This document shows, one piece after another, positions 15,862 through 25,954 of a stretch of 64,000 bases of DNA. Origin of the DNA: Saprospiraceae bacterium (lineage in GTDB: Bacteria > Bacteroidota > Bacteroidia > Chitinophagales > Saprospiraceae); contig JAHBTU010000002.1 in NCBI GenBank assembly GCA_019638455.1, forward strand, positions 592,501 to 656,500, written 5' to 3'. A program made the position numbers and the translations under genes. The notes beneath the pieces were generated by a model, which was given only the letters and a program-made list of their open reading frames with translations, searched no databases and had not been told where the DNA came from. Positions within the stretch are counted from its first letter, which is position 1, and each line of letters opens with the position of its first letter.

Positions 15862-18800
15862 ATGTTTGGCTTTTTAAAAAAAATAATCGGCAGTAAACAA
15901 GACCGCGACCTCAAGCAATATCTGGCCGCCGTCGCCGAAATAAATAATTACTTCGAGCAATACCAGCATCTCTCCAACGACGAACTTCGCTCGAAGACCC
16001 TCGAATTTCGTGAGCGCATCCACGAACACCTCAAAGACATTGATGCCGAAATCGTCTCGGTCAACCAGCAAGCCCTCGATGTCGAAGATTTCAATGAGAA
16101 AGAGCGCCTCTTCAAAGAAGTGGATGAGCTGCGCAAAGACCGCGACAAGGCGCTTGAAGATATCTTGCTCGACATTTTGCCAGAGGCCTTTGCAGTGGTG
16201 AAAGAAACCAGCCGGCGTTTCACCCAAAACGAAACCTTGACGGTCACAGCCACAGACCACGACCGCAATCTGGCTGCCAAACCCGGCAAAAATTACATCG
16301 CCATAGAAGGCGACAAGGCCATCTGGAAAAACAAATGGACCGCCGCAGGTGGCGACATCGTGTGGAACATGGTTCACTACGACGTGCAGCTCATCGGCGG
16401 CATGGTGCTGCACGATGGCAAAATCGCCGAGATGGCGACCGGCGAAGGCAAGACCCTCGTCGGCACGTTGCCCGCCTACCTCAATGGCGTGGGAGGAGAA
16501 GGCGTACACGTCGTCACGGTGAATGACTACCTCGCCCGGCGCGACTCGGAGTGGGTGGGGCCGATTTACGAATTCCTGCTCCTCACGGTGGATTGCATTG
16601 ACAAGTATCGCCCGCACAGCCGCGAACGCATCGAGGCTTACCGCTGCGACATCACATTTGGCACCAACTCCGAATTTGGCTTCGATTATCTGCGCGACAA
16701 CATGGTGATTTCGCCAGAGGAGCTGGTACAGCGCAAGCACCACTACGCCATCGTGGACGAGGTTGACTCTGTGCTGATTGATGATGCGCGTACTCCTCTT
16801 ATCATATCGGGGCCAGTCACTCGCGGCGCTGAAGACCAAGAGTACGTCGAGCTCAATCCTGCCGTAAAAAGACTCGTGGAGGAACAGACTAAATTAGCCT
16901 CGCAGTTTTTGAATGAGGCACGCAAGTCCATTTCGGCGGGCAATCTGAGCGCTGAGGCAGGGGGCGGTGGCTTAGCCCTGTTGCGGGCGCACCGCGCACT
17001 GCCCAAAAGCCGCGCTTTGGTAAAATTCCTCAGCGAGGAAGGCATGAAAGTACTCTTGCAAAAAACCGAAAACGTCTATTTGCAAGAAAATAGCAAGCGA
17101 ATGCCGGAGGTGGATGCCGAGTTGTTGTTTCACATAGACGAAAAAAACCGCAACGTCGAGCTCACCGATAGAGGTGTCGAATCCCTCTCACGCTTCAACA
17201 ACGACCCCAACTTTTTCGTGATGCCCGACATCGGCGAGGAACTGGTGAAAATTGACCGCGATGCCCTTTTGAGCCACGATGAAAAAATAGAAGCCAAGGA
17301 GCGGTTGTCGCAAGACTACGGCATAAAAAGCCGCCGCATCCACGCCATTCACCAATTGCTCAAGGCGTATGCCCTTTTTGAAAAAGACAATGAGTACATC
17401 GTGTTGGAAGGCGAGGTGAAAATAGTGGATGAGCAAACGGGGCGCGTCATGGAAGGGCGCCGTTATTCTGACGGATTGCACCAAGCCATCGAGGCAAAGG
17501 AAAACGTGAAGGTGGGTGAAATCACGCAAACCTACGCTACCGTCACGCTCCAGAACTACTTTCGCATGTACCACAAGCTCGCGGGCATGACCGGCACCGC
17601 CGAAACAGAAGCCAAAGAGCTGTGGGATATTTACAAACTTGACGTGGTGGTCATCCCGACCAACCGCCCCATCACCCGAAAAGACGAGGAAGATTTGGTC
17701 TATAAAACGGCTCGTGAAAAGTACAATGCCGTCATTGACGATATTGTGAAACTGCGCGACGCTGGCCGCCCCATCTTGGTCGGCACCACCTCAGTCGAGA
17801 TCTCTGAGCTGTTGTCCAGAATGTTGAAAATGCGCGGCATTGACCACAATGTGCTGAATGCCAAGCAACACCAACGCGAAGCAGAAATCGTGGCAGAGGC
17901 AGGTTTGGCCGGAAAAGTGACGATTGCCACCAACATGGCAGGTCGCGGCACAGACATCAAACTCGGCCCCGGCGTGAAAGAAGCGGGCGGCCTCGCCATT
18001 GTCGGCACCGAGCGCCACGAAAGCCGTCGGGTGGACCGCCAGCTGCGCGGTCGAGCCGGTCGTCAAGGCGACCCCGGCTCCTCCCAGTTCTACGTCTCGC
18101 TCGAAGACCAACTGATGCGCCTCTTTCAAAGCGACCGCATCGCCGGGCTGATGGACAAAATGGGACACAAGGAAGGCGATGTGATTCAGCACTCGATGGT
18201 CACGAATAGCATCGAGCGCGCGCAGAAAAAAGTGGAGGAAAACAACTTCGGCATTCGCAAACGCTTGCTCGAATACGATGACGTGATGAATATCCAGCGC
18301 GAAGCGATTTACAAAAAGCGGCGCAACGCCCTCTTTGGCGACCGCTTGGCAGTGGACATCAATAATGCTTTTGTGGCCATCACCTCCGAACTGGTGCAAG
18401 TGCATCGGGAAAGCGGCGACTTTGAAACCTTCCGACTGGATAGCATCCGCCTCATCGGGGTTGACCCGGAGATGGACCCCACTTGGTTCAAATCGGCGCC
18501 AGTTGGCACTGTGACAGCCACTTTCCAGCAACAAGTGTTCGACTTGTACGAACACAAATCCAAACAAGTCGGCGAACGTCTTTTACCCATCATAAAAGAT
18601 GTGTATGCCCGCGAGGGACACCGCTACAAACGCATCGTCGTTCCCTTCACCGACGGCAGCATGGGCCTTAACATCAGCGCCGACATGGAGCAAGCCATCA
18701 AGTCGGAAGGCAAAACCATCATGCACGACGTGGAAAAAGTGGCCACCCTTGCCCTCATCGACGATGCTTGGAAGGAACACCTGCGCAACATTGACGACCT

Positions 18801-19209
18801 GAAAGACTCCGTGCAAGGAGCATCTTTCGAGCAAAAAGACCCGCTCGTCATTTACAAAATGGAAGCCTACAACCTGTTTGAAGGCTTGATAGGTCACATC
18901 AACGCCAACGTGACCTCTTTCCTCCTAAAAGGCTCGCTCGCACTGCCCGACGAGCAGCAAATGCGCCAACAACAGGCAGCCCAAGAACGCGCCGAAGCCC
19001 AACGCCGCGCCCAATCGAGCCGCCTCCGCGTGAACGCTGGCCAACAAATGACAGAAACGCAGCAGGCTGCCCAGCGAGCCGCCATGTCAGCCGGGCACAA
19101 CGGCCCCGTGCAGCGCGTGCAACCCATCGTGCGAGAAAAAGTGGTGGGCCGCAACGACCCCTGCCCTTGCGGCAGCGGCAAGAAGTACAAACATTGCCAC
19201 GGGAAATGA
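15862..19209 (+). CDS. secA: Preprotein translocase ATPase SecA
   Basis: 1,115 residues, longer than the roughly 900 of E. coli SecA; Bacteroidota SecA proteins are commonly this long. SecA drives preproteins through SecYEG using ATP. Visible are the Walker A region MATGEGKTLVGTLPAYL (about residue 190), VHVVTVNDYLARRD, the DEVDSVLIDDARTPLIISG DEAD-box segment, GMTGTAETEA, VGTTSVEISE, ATNMAGRGTDIKL and RQLRGRAGRQGDPGSS. It ends in a zinc-binding SEC-C tail (GRNDPCPCGSGKKYKHCHG) after a Gln/Ala-rich linker. An insertion of about 60 residues around 340-400 contributes to the extra length. Own promoter box and terminator. Confidence 0.98.
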   Translation: MFGFLKKIIGSKQDRDLKQYLAAVAEINNYFEQYQHLSNDELRSKTLEFRERIHEHLKDIDAEIVSVNQQALDVEDFNEKERLFKEVDELRKDRDKALEDILLDILPEAFAVVKETSRRFTQNETLTVTATDHDRNLAAKPGKNYIAIEGDKAIWKNKWTAAGGDIVWNMVHYDVQLIGGMVLHDGKIAEMATGEGKTLVGTLPAYLNGVGGEGVHVVTVNDYLARRDSEWVGPIYEFLLLTVDCIDKYRPHSRERIEAYRCDITFGTNSEFGFDYLRDNMVISPEELVQRKHHYAIVDEVDSVLIDDARTPLIISGPVTRGAEDQEYVELNPAVKRLVEEQTKLASQFLNEARKSISAGNLSAEAGGGGLALLRAHRALPKSRALVKFLSEEGMKVLLQKTENVYLQENSKRMPEVDAELLFHIDEKNRNVELTDRGVESLSRFNNDPNFFVMPDIGEELVKIDRDALLSHDEKIEAKERLSQDYGIKSRRIHAIHQLLKAYALFEKDNEYIVLEGEVKIVDEQTGRVMEGRRYSDGLHQAIEAKENVKVGEITQTYATVTLQNYFRMYHKLAGMTGTAETEAKELWDIYKLDVVVIPTNRPITRKDEEDLVYKTAREKYNAVIDDIVKLRDAGRPILVGTTSVEISELLSRMLKMRGIDHNVLNAKQHQREAEIVAEAGLAGKVTIATNMAGRGTDIKLGPGVKEAGGLAIVGTERHESRRVDRQLRGRAGRQGDPGSSQFYVSLEDQLMRLFQSDRIAGLMDKMGHKEGDVIQHSMVTNSIERAQKKVEENNFGIRKRLLEYDDVMNIQREAIYKKRRNALFGDRLAVDINNAFVAITSELVQVHRESGDFETFRLDSIRLIGVDPEMDPTWFKSAPVGTVTATFQQQVFDLYEHKSKQVGERLLPIIKDVYAREGHRYKRIVVPFTDGSMGLNISADMEQAIKSEGKTIMHDVEKVATLALIDDAWKEHLRNIDDLKDSVQGASFEQKDPLVIYKMEAYNLFEGLIGHINANVTSFLLKGSLALPDEQQMRQQQAAQERAEAQRRAQSSRLRVNAGQQMTETQQAAQRAAMSAGHNGPVQRVQPIVREKVVGRNDPCPCGSGKKYKHCHGK

Positions 19210-19232
19210 TTTACTGAGAAGATATTATTTTC

Positions 19233-19263
19233 AGCCTGCGAATTTCGATTTGCAGGCTTTTTT
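19233..19263 (+). terminator. Terminator after secA
   Basis: A 7-bp stem AGCCTGC / GCAGGCT with a 12-nt loop, followed by a run of seven T. Confidence 0.8.
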
Positions 19264-19281
19264 GTTTTCGTCACACATACC

Positions 19282-20661
19282 ATGTTCCGCTCGTATCCCG
19301 TCGTTTTGGCTTGGCGCGTTGCCCTCCTGACGCTGCTTATCGCAGGGGCGGCCTTCTTCATCGCGCAGCAAGAGAAAGGCTGGTTTTTGCCCTTCACCCT
19401 ATTGACACTTGCAGCCTTAGTAGCGGCCTTCAGCCTCTTTCGATATGTCAACGACACCAACCGCCGACTCGCTCGTTTCTTCGAAAGTGTGCGATATTCC
19501 GACTTTGCCATTCGCTTTTCCTCGGGAAAAGAAAAAGGTGATTCGTTTGCGGAAGTCAACCGACAATTCAACGAAGTACTCGAAGCCTTCCGCCAAACGA
19601 GAGCTGAAAAAGAGGCCAACCTACTGTTTTTGAACACCATAGTCCAACACCTCAGCACCGGACTGCTTGCTTTCGATACGCACATGAATGTGCTTATCAG
19701 CAACAACGCCGCGTTGCAGCTGCTCGGCGTGTATCGCTTGCACCACCTCAACGACTTGCCTGAGCGACACAAATCGCTAGTGCAATTTGTCCAAAAACTC
19801 AATACCAAAGGGAAAATACTGTATCAGCCTGAAACAGGCCAACAGCTCTCGGTGCAGGGCGTGAGCGTCAATCTGCAAGGCCGCGCGGTCCGCCTGCTCA
19901 CACTCCAAAACATACACCCCGAGCTCCAACGCAAAGAAGTAGATGCTTGGCGCAACCTAACCCGCGTGCTTCGCCACGAAATCATGAATTCCGTCACGCC
20001 TATTGTCTCATTGGTGGAAACGGCGCAAGACATCGTCGAACACGATATCCCCAACCACCCCGCTGCCAGCGACCTCGCCGAAGCCCTTGAGGTAGTGGCC
20101 GCCCGAAGCCGGGGCTTGGTCCAATTTGTGGAAGCCTACCGCAGTTACACATCCATCCCTCAACCACGACTGGCCGATATTTCGGCAAAAAGCCTGCTCG
20201 ACCGCGTGGTCGCTATGATGGTGGCCGACGACAAAAACACAAGCATCCACATCGAAACCTCGACCCACCCCGAAAACCTGCAATTGAGAGCCGATGCCGG
20301 GCAATTGGAAATGGTGTTGCTCAATTTAGCCAAAAACGCATACGAAGCGCTTACCCAACAACAAGCCAACCCACCTCTATCCGAACAGGAGGTCAATCAC
20401 AGCCAGCCAAAAGGCGAACAACGTATCGTGCTCCGCGCTAGCGCGGATACCAAAGGTCGCCCCTTCATCGAAGTAGAGGACACAGGCCCCGGCATACCAC
20501 CCGAACTGCTGGAAGAAATATTCATCCCGTTCTTCACCACCAAGCCTACTGGCACAGGTGTCGGCCTCAGCATTTCGCGTCAAATCATGCAGCTGCACGG
20601 TGGCGATATTCGCGTAAGCTCGGTGGCAGGGGGCGGAGCGAGGTTTGTCTTGGAGTTCTGA
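19282..20661 (+). CDS. Sensor histidine kinase, NtrY-like
   Basis: 459 residues. Two N-terminal membrane helices with almost no periplasmic loop (about residues 8-27 and 34-53) are followed by a HAMP-like linker, a PAS-like segment (LSTGLLAFDTHMNVLISNNAA) and the HisKA phosphoacceptor VLRHEIMNSVTPI. The HATPase_c domain has its N-box (NLAKNAYEAL), G1 (DTGPGIP), F-box (FIPFFTTKPTGTG) and G2 (GVGLSIS). The short extracytoplasmic part suggests sensing of membrane or cytoplasmic cues. No response regulator is adjacent, so the partner is encoded elsewhere. Confidence 0.92.
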   Translation: MFRSYPVVLAWRVALLTLLIAGAAFFIAQQEKGWFLPFTLLTLAALVAAFSLFRYVNDTNRRLARFFESVRYSDFAIRFSSGKEKGDSFAEVNRQFNEVLEAFRQTRAEKEANLLFLNTIVQHLSTGLLAFDTHMNVLISNNAALQLLGVYRLHHLNDLPERHKSLVQFVQKLNTKGKILYQPETGQQLSVQGVSVNLQGRAVRLLTLQNIHPELQRKEVDAWRNLTRVLRHEIMNSVTPIVSLVETAQDIVEHDIPNHPAASDLAEALEVVAARSRGLVQFVEAYRSYTSIPQPRLADISAKSLLDRVVAMMVADDKNTSIHIETSTHPENLQLRADAGQLEMVLLNLAKNAYEALTQQQANPPLSEQEVNHSQPKGEQRIVLRASADTKGRPFIEVEDTGPGIPPELLEEIFIPFFTTKPTGTGVGLSISRQIMQLHGGDIRVSSVAGGGARFVLEF

Positions 20662-20979
20662 ACAAAACCATCCCCCCCTGCCAGGCCGCCAACACATCGT
20701 CCCACCCTTTTGAATTTCACCGTCCCCCGTTTTGTCGTCATTGTGAAATTTTATTCGGTCAAAAATTTCCCTAATTTTCAACTTGTTATGAAAAATTAAG
20801 TGGAAAAAGTTTGACAATCCCTTGCACAGCCCACAAGGGAGTTCTACATTTGCGGCCTCTTTGAAAAAAGGGGTGGCAAGGAATTCGTTTGGGCGCTGTT
20901 TTTCCGTTTATTTTCCAGCATCCGAAAGAATCGTCCCGCCAATGAATCAACCGTTCAACACATCAACAATTTCTCATAA
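20662..20979. other. Intergenic region with the rplM promoter and a long leader
   Basis: 318 bases without a gene. After the predicted -7 box at 20845-20852 about 120 bases remain before rplM, a long 5' leader in which ribosomal autoregulation could act. No specific L13 operator can be identified by eye. Confidence 0.5.
20821..20852 (+). promoter_or_regulatory. Promoter of the rplM operon
   Basis: CTTG at 20821-20824 and TACATTTG at 20845-20852 with a 20-nt spacer, matching the Bacteroidota -33 TTTG / -7 TAnnTTTG arrangement. Confidence 0.6.
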
Positions 20980-21423
20980 ATGGATACGCTGAGCTATCGG
21001 ACCAAATCCGTCAGTGCGGAACAAGCAGAGCGCAAGTGGTACGTCGTGGATGCCACCAACCAAGCAACAGGCCGCTTGTGCGCCCACATTGCCTCCATCC
21101 TGCGCGGCAAAAACAAGCCGACTTTCACGCCACATGCCGACACGGGCGACTACGTCATCGTGATTAACGCCGACAAAGTGCGTTTCACGGGTCAAAAATG
21201 GGCACAAAAAGAGTACAAAAACTACTCCCATCACCCCGGTGGCTTGAAAATCACCCTCGCTGAGGAAATGCTGCAAAAGCACCCCGAGCGCATCATCGAA
21301 CGCGCCGTGAAGGGTATGCTGCCCAAAACCAAACTGGGCAACGCGATGATAAAGAAACTCTTTGTGTACACTGGCAGCGAGCATCCGCATGCTGCCCAAA
21401 AACCAGAGGCAATCCAATTTTGA
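20980..21423 (+). CDS. rplM: 50S ribosomal protein L13
   Basis: 147 residues, the normal length. Family segments include [54 protein letters not shown] and [15 protein letters not shown]13 is an early assembly protein of the 50S subunit. First gene of the conserved rplM-rpsI pair, followed here by rpsB and tsf in the same direction. Confidence 0.98.
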   Translation: MDTLSYRTKSVSAEQAERKWYVVDATNQATGRLCAHIASILRGKNKPTFTPHADTGDYVIVINADKVRFTGQKWAQKEYKNYSHHPGGLKITLAEEMLQKHPERIIERAVKGMLPKTKLGNAMIKKLFVYTGSEHPHAAQKPEAIQF

Positions 21424-21544
21424 TTTGAACATGAGATGAATCCGGCAACATGAAAACCGTCAAACGAGGTTGTCATTCGCGCCAATTGTCAAATTCATTT
21501 CATCGTCAAACTATCTCATTATCAACATTGTCACATTCAGAATT

Positions 21545-21931
21545 ATGGAAATGATAAATGCTGTCGGGCGTCGTAAAACAGCTGTCGCTCGCGTCTATCT
21601 GATGAAAGGGGAGGGCAACATCACGGTGAACGGCAAAGATTACCGCGAGTACTTTCCCCAAATCCACGTCCAGCACAACGTGAAAGACCCCTTCGTGGTG
21701 GTGGGAGCCGAAAACATCTACGACCTCAAAGTGAACGTGCGCGGCGGTGGCTACAAGGGTCAAGCCGAGGCCGTCCGCATGGGTGTGAGCCGCGCTTTGG
21801 TAAAACTCAACGAAGAGTTCCGCAAGCCGCTCAAAGCCAAAAAATTTCTTACCCGCGACAGCCGCGCCGTCGAACGCAAGAAGTACGGCAAGCCAAAAGC
21901 ACGCAAACGCTTCCAGTTCTCCAAACGCTGA
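21545..21931 (+). CDS. rpsI: 30S ribosomal protein S9
   Basis: 128 residues from the ATG at 21545 (the frame opens at 21470, but those codons are not S9). Family segments are NAVGRRKTAVARVYL, VNVRGGGYKGQAEAVRMGVSRAL and the C-terminal KKYGKPKARKRFQFSKR, whose basic tail reaches the P-site tRNA. 121 bases after rplM. Confidence 0.98.
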   Translation: MEMINAVGRRKTAVARVYLMKGEGNITVNGKDYREYFPQIHVQHNVKDPFVVVGAENIYDLKVNVRGGGYKGQAEAVRMGVSRALVKLNEEFRKPLKAKKFLTRDSRAVERKKYGKPKARKRFQFSKR

Positions 21932-22045
21932 TTATTTGCTGATTGGCGATTGTCGGCTCGTTGATTTTAGTTCAATGCTCCAACAATCCCAAGCCGGCAC
22001 ATCAACGATTCAACACATCAACATTTAAAAACTTGCTTTTGAACA

Positions 22046-22771
22046 ATGCAAAAGCCCACCTATAAAGAATTGCTCGATGCAGGCTGCCACTTCGGCCACC
22101 TGCGCAAAAAGTGGAACCCGAAAATGACTCCTTACATCTTCATGGAGCACAAAGGCATCCACATCATTGACCTGAACCGCACGGCCGACATGCTCGAACG
22201 CGCCGCCATCGCCATGAAAGCAATGGCCAAGAGCGGCAAGAAAATCATGTTCGTCGCCACCAAGAAACAGGCTCGCGACATCGTGCAGAAAGCCGCTGAA
22301 AGCGTCGGGATGCCTTTCGTCACCGAGCGTTGGCTTGGCGGCCTGATGACCAACTTCGCCACCATCCGCAAGTCGGTGAAAAAGATGCAGGGCATCGAGC
22401 GTATGCTGGCCGACACCACCCTCACCAGCATCACCAAAAAAGAACGCCTCACGCTCAGCCGCGAACACGCCAAAATGGTCAAACACTTTGGCGGCATCGA
22501 GCAACTCAATCGCCTGCCCTCGGCAGTATTCATCGTGGACATCCACCACGAGCACCTCGCCTTGGCCGAAGCCCGCAAATTGGGCGTCAAGACTTTCGGC
22601 ATGGTGGACACCAACTCCGACCCGACCTTGGTGGACTTCCCGATCCCCAGCAACGACGACGCTTCCAAAGCCATCGCTTTCGTGACGAACTATCTGATCG
22701 AGGCGATTCGTGAAGGCTTGGAAGAGCGCAAAGCCGTCAAGAGTGAGGAAAAAGAAGCCGCAGAAGCATGA
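22046..22771 (+). CDS. rpsB: 30S ribosomal protein S2
   Basis: 241 residues. Diagnostic segments are LLDAGCHFGHLRKKWNPKM, FMEHKGIHIIDLNRTADML, ATKKQARDIV, ERWLGGLMTNF and FGMVDTNSDPTLVDFPIPSNDDASKAI. S2 docks on the 30S head-body junction together with S1. The region 21932-22045 before it holds no gene. Confidence 0.98.
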   Translation: MQKPTYKELLDAGCHFGHLRKKWNPKMTPYIFMEHKGIHIIDLNRTADMLERAAIAMKAMAKSGKKIMFVATKKQARDIVQKAAESVGMPFVTERWLGGLMTNFATIRKSVKKMQGIERMLADTTLTSITKKERLTLSREHAKMVKHFGGIEQLNRLPSAVFIVDIHHEHLALAEARKLGVKTFGMVDTNSDPTLVDFPIPSNDDASKAIAFVTNYLIEAIREGLEERKAVKSEEKEAAEA

Positions 22772-22893
22772 TTTGAAGGCTTTTAGGTCTCGCAACAACA
22801 TCGAACCATTCGATTGTTCCTCAAAACGACCACCGTGCCTCTCATTTCATTATTCCTTAATCCCGAAAGAAACCAAGCCTCGCGCAGGGCAAA

Positions 22894-22901
22894 TACCTTT
22901 G
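22894..22901 (+). promoter_or_regulatory. -7 box before tsf
   Basis: TACCTTTG (TAnnTTTG) lies 47 bases before the tsf start, within the 177-base rpsB-tsf gap. It suggests tsf can be transcribed separately. Confidence 0.4.
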
Positions 22902-22948
22902 CGTGTTCAACCATCAATCACTCAACAATCATTTTTTGACAAATAAAT

Positions 22949-23779
22949 ATGGAAACGGTAAAAATAGCGGTCGCCGACATTCAAAAACTTCGTGAAATCA
23001 CCGGAGCTGGCATGATGGATTGCAAAAAAGCCCTTGAAGAAGCTGGCGGCGATTTTGAGAACGCTCAGGACTGGCTTCGCAAAAAAGGCATAGCCAAAGC
23101 CGCCAAGCGTGAAGATAGAGAAGCCAAAGAAGGCGTGGTGGTCGCCAAGACCAACGACAGCCAAACACGCGGCGTGGTCGTGGCGCTCAACTGCGAAACC
23201 GACTTCGTGGCACGCAACGACAACTTCATCGCACTGACAAATAAAATTGCCGACATCGCGCTCGAAAAGTTTCCCGCCTCGCTTGACGAACTGCTGGCCC
23301 TTCCCTTCGAGGGCGGTGTCACCATCGGCGAAAAAGTGGGAGAGCAAAACGGTATCGTCGGCGAAAAAATCGAGCTTAGCCGCTACGAGCGCATCGAAGC
23401 ACCTGCCGTGCTTACCTACAATCACTCGAACAACAAACGTTCCGTGTTGGTCGCACTCAGCCTTGCCGGTCAGGACGAAGCTGGCCGCAACGTTGCCATG
23501 CAAATAGCCGCGATGAACCCAGTGTCGGTTGGCAAAGACGACATTGACCCGAAAATCGTGGAGAAAGAAATCGAAATCGGCAAAGAACTCGCCCGCAACG
23601 AAGGCAAAGCCGAAGATATGCTCGAGAAAATCGCATTGGGCCGTCTCAACAAATTCTACCAAGAAAGCACATTGCTGAGCCAAAAATATGTGAAGGGCGC
23701 GGGCGAAACCGTTGACCAATACCTGAAATCTCTGAACAAAGATTTGACGGTGCAATCCTTCAAGCACATTTCGCTCTGA
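22949..23779 (+). CDS. tsf: Translation elongation factor Ts
   Basis: 276 residues. The N-terminal UBA-like domain (IQKLREITGAGMMDCKKALEEAGGDFENAQDWLRKKGIAKA) is followed by the core with NCETDFVARND and the C-terminal dimerisation region. EF-Ts is the guanine nucleotide exchange factor for EF-Tu. The classical neighbour rpsB lies upstream, and a strong terminator follows. Confidence 0.98.
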   Translation: METVKIAVADIQKLREITGAGMMDCKKALEEAGGDFENAQDWLRKKGIAKAAKREDREAKEGVVVAKTNDSQTRGVVVALNCETDFVARNDNFIALTNKIADIALEKFPASLDELLALPFEGGVTIGEKVGEQNGIVGEKIELSRYERIEAPAVLTYNHSNNKRSVLVALSLAGQDEAGRNVAMQIAAMNPVSVGKDDIDPKIVEKEIEIGKELARNEGKAEDMLEKIALGRLNKFYQESTLLSQKYVKGAGETVDQYLKSLNKDLTVQSFKHISL

Positions 23780-23803
23780 GCGCGCCTTATTGCTAATAAA
23801 AAC

Positions 23804-23852
23804 ATGAGCCACCTTCGAAGCTTCGGCAACGTGGGTGGCTCATCTTATTTTT
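23804..23852 (+). terminator. Terminator after tsf
   Basis: A 10-bp perfect stem ATGAGCCACC / GGTGGCTCAT (23804-23813, 23834-23843) followed by CTTATTTTT. Its ATG at 23804 is therefore not the start of the next gene. Confidence 0.8.
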
Positions 23853-23860
23853 GCCCTCCC

Positions 23861-25864
23861 ATGCGGCTCTCCGTCATCATCGTCAACTACAATGTGCGCC
23901 ATTTTTTGGAGCAAGCCCTGCTCTCCGTGCGACGCGCCGTGCGTGGCATAGAGAGCGAGGTGTGGGTGGTGGACAACAATTCTGTGGACGATTCGGTGCG
24001 CATGGTGCGAGAAAAGTTTCCCGAAGTCCGCCTACTCGCCAACAAGGACAACCCAGGCTTCGCGGTAGCCAACAACCAAGCCATCCGCCAAAGCACCGGG
24101 ACGTACATACTGCTGCTCAACCCCGACACGCTGGTAGAAGAAGATACCTTCCATAAGTGTCTTGATTTCATGGAGGTCCACCCGGAGGCCGGAGCATTGG
24201 GCGTGAAACTGATTGATGGCAGTGGAAAGTTCTTGCCAGAAAGCAAGCGAGGGTTCCCCTCTCCGTGGGTGGCTTTTTGCAAAACCTTCGGCCTCTCGGC
24301 GCTTTTTCCGAAAAGCCGCTTGTTCAACTATTACCACCTTGGTCATCGGGATGAGGACAAAACCTGCGAGGTAGATGTGTTGGCGGGGGCCTTCATGTTC
24401 ATGCGGCGGGCGGCGCTCGACAAAGCTGGCCTGCTCGACGAGGCGTTTTTTATGTACGGCGAAGACATTGACTTGTCGTATCGGATTGTGCAAGCCGGCT
24501 ACAAGAATTATTATTTTCCCGAAACAAAAATCATTCACTACAAAGGGGAAAGTACCAAAAAAGGCAGCCTCAACTACGTCCGCACCTTCTATCAGGCCAT
24601 GATTATTTTTACCCGAAAACATTTTACCGGACGACGGGCGGGGCTGTTCATCATCATGCTGCAAGGAGCGATATGGCTTAGAGCAGGCATGACCCTGCTA
24701 AAAAATATCTGGTCGAAAATTCGCCTCCCGCTGCTCGATGCGCTGTTGATTTACGGCGGGCTTGTGTTTCTGAAAGACTTCTGGGCAAATTACTACTACA
24801 AAGAACCAGACTGGTTCAAGACCAACGTTTTGTGGTTCAATTTTCCACTTTATATCCTGATTTGGCTTGGCGCTGTATGGCTCAACGGCGGCTACGATCA
24901 ACGGTACGACCTGCGCCGGTTGGTGCGGGGCCTCGGCATCGGCACGCTGATATTGGCTGCGGTGTATGGTTTTCTCGACCTTGACTACCGACCCTCTCGG
25001 GCATTGGTGCTGATGGGGGCGGTATGGGCCGTGTTGGCGACGGTGGGAGTGCGGGCGCTGACACATTTTATTGAATTCCGCAATTTCCGAATTGGGCGCG
25101 ACCGTGTGAAAAATCTCGTCATCGTCGGCTCGGCGGGGGAAAGCGCGCGGGTGATGGGGCTGTTGAATCAAGCAGGCGTAGCGAAGAATTTTATAGGGCG
25201 CGTCAGCCCAACCCCTGCGCTCAACGAGGCAAGGGAAGAGGGGGGGCGCGCGCTGGATGCCTCGGCTGCGTCTTTTTCCAAGGCCTCGGAAGAGGGGGCG
25301 CTCGGCGAGGTTTCCCAGCTTGATGAAATCGTTCGCATTTATCGGGTGGACGAGGTGATTTTTTGCTCAAAGAATATGCTAGCGCAGGATATCATGTCGT
25401 GGATGACGCGGCTGGGGCCTTCGGTCGCCTACAAAATTGTGCCCGAAGAAAGCTTGAGCATCATCGGTAGCAGCAGCAAAAACGAGCCGGGAGAGCTTTA
25501 CACAATTGAAATTAGGTACAACATAGCGCAGCCGGGGCAACGCCGCAACAAACGAGTGTTTGACCTGATGCTGTGCGGCGCTTTGTTGGTCACGCTTCCC
25601 CTGTGGCTTGTTTTTTCCGGTCATCGCGGCTCGTTTTTCAAAAATTGGTGGCCCGTCCTATTGGGCAAAAAAACTTGGGTAGGGTATGCCCCATTTGCTC
25701 AACACGATGCGCTGCCTCCCTTGAAGCTGGGCGTGTTTTCGCCGTTGGATGAATTGAAGGGCTTGAAAGTCAGCGACAACGCAGGGGCGCGGCTCAATTT
25801 TCTCTTCGCCAAGGACTGGAACGTTTGGAGGGATTTGGACATTATTTTACATACGCTCAAATAG
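23861..25864 (+). CDS. Family 2 glycosyltransferase fused to a degenerate sugar-phosphotransferase-like region
   Basis: 667 residues from the ATG at 23861. Residues 1-250 are a GT-A glycosyltransferase of the rhamnosyltransferase type: LSVIIVNYNVRHFLEQAL, LLLNPDTLVEEDTF, MYGEDIDLSYRI. Membrane helices follow (about 280-400), then a Rossmann-like segment (KNLVIVGSAGESARVMGLL), like the CoA-binding-type domain of WbaP/WcaJ proteins. The last 110 residues echo a bacterial sugar transferase (NKRVFDLMLCGALLVTLPLW, LLGKKTWVGYAP, WNVWRDLDIILHTL). The PG-x-TG motif and the usual acidic catalytic pair are not visible in this part, so only the GT2 half is likely active. Role: cell-surface polysaccharide assembly at the inner membrane. 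Confidence 0.8.
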   Translation: MRLSVIIVNYNVRHFLEQALLSVRRAVRGIESEVWVVDNNSVDDSVRMVREKFPEVRLLANKDNPGFAVANNQAIRQSTGTYILLLNPDTLVEEDTFHKCLDFMEVHPEAGALGVKLIDGSGKFLPESKRGFPSPWVAFCKTFGLSALFPKSRLFNYYHLGHRDEDKTCEVDVLAGAFMFMRRAALDKAGLLDEAFFMYGEDIDLSYRIVQAGYKNYYFPETKIIHYKGESTKKGSLNYVRTFYQAMIIFTRKHFTGRRAGLFIIMLQGAIWLRAGMTLLKNIWSKIRLPLLDALLIYGGLVFLKDFWANYYYKEPDWFKTNVLWFNFPLYILIWLGAVWLNGGYDQRYDLRRLVRGLGIGTLILAAVYGFLDLDYRPSRALVLMGAVWAVLATVGVRALTHFIEFRNFRIGRDRVKNLVIVGSAGESARVMGLLNQAGVAKNFIGRVSPTPALNEAREEGGRALDASAASFSKASEEGALGEVSQLDEIVRIYRVDEVIFCSKNMLAQDIMSWMTRLGPSVAYKIVPEESLSIIGSSSKNEPGELYTIEIRYNIAQPGQRRNKRVFDLMLCGALLVTLPLWLVFSGHRGSFFKNWWPVLLGKKTWVGYAPFAQHDALPPLKLGVFSPLDELKGLKVSDNAGARLNFLFAKDWNVWRDLDIILHTLK

Positions 25865-25954
25865 ATTCTTCAAGCGCCATTTGGCGACAATTCTTTTTTG
25901 TAGGCTCGAATAGTTTTGTTGCATCTTTTTCTCATCTTTTAAATTGATAAAACG

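Noticed and set aside
15874..16839. 321-residue minus-strand open frame
   Set aside because: Antisense to secA.
23804..23860. Upstream ATG for the GT2 fusion gene
   Set aside because: It lies inside the tsf terminator stem, so the ATG at 23861 was used.
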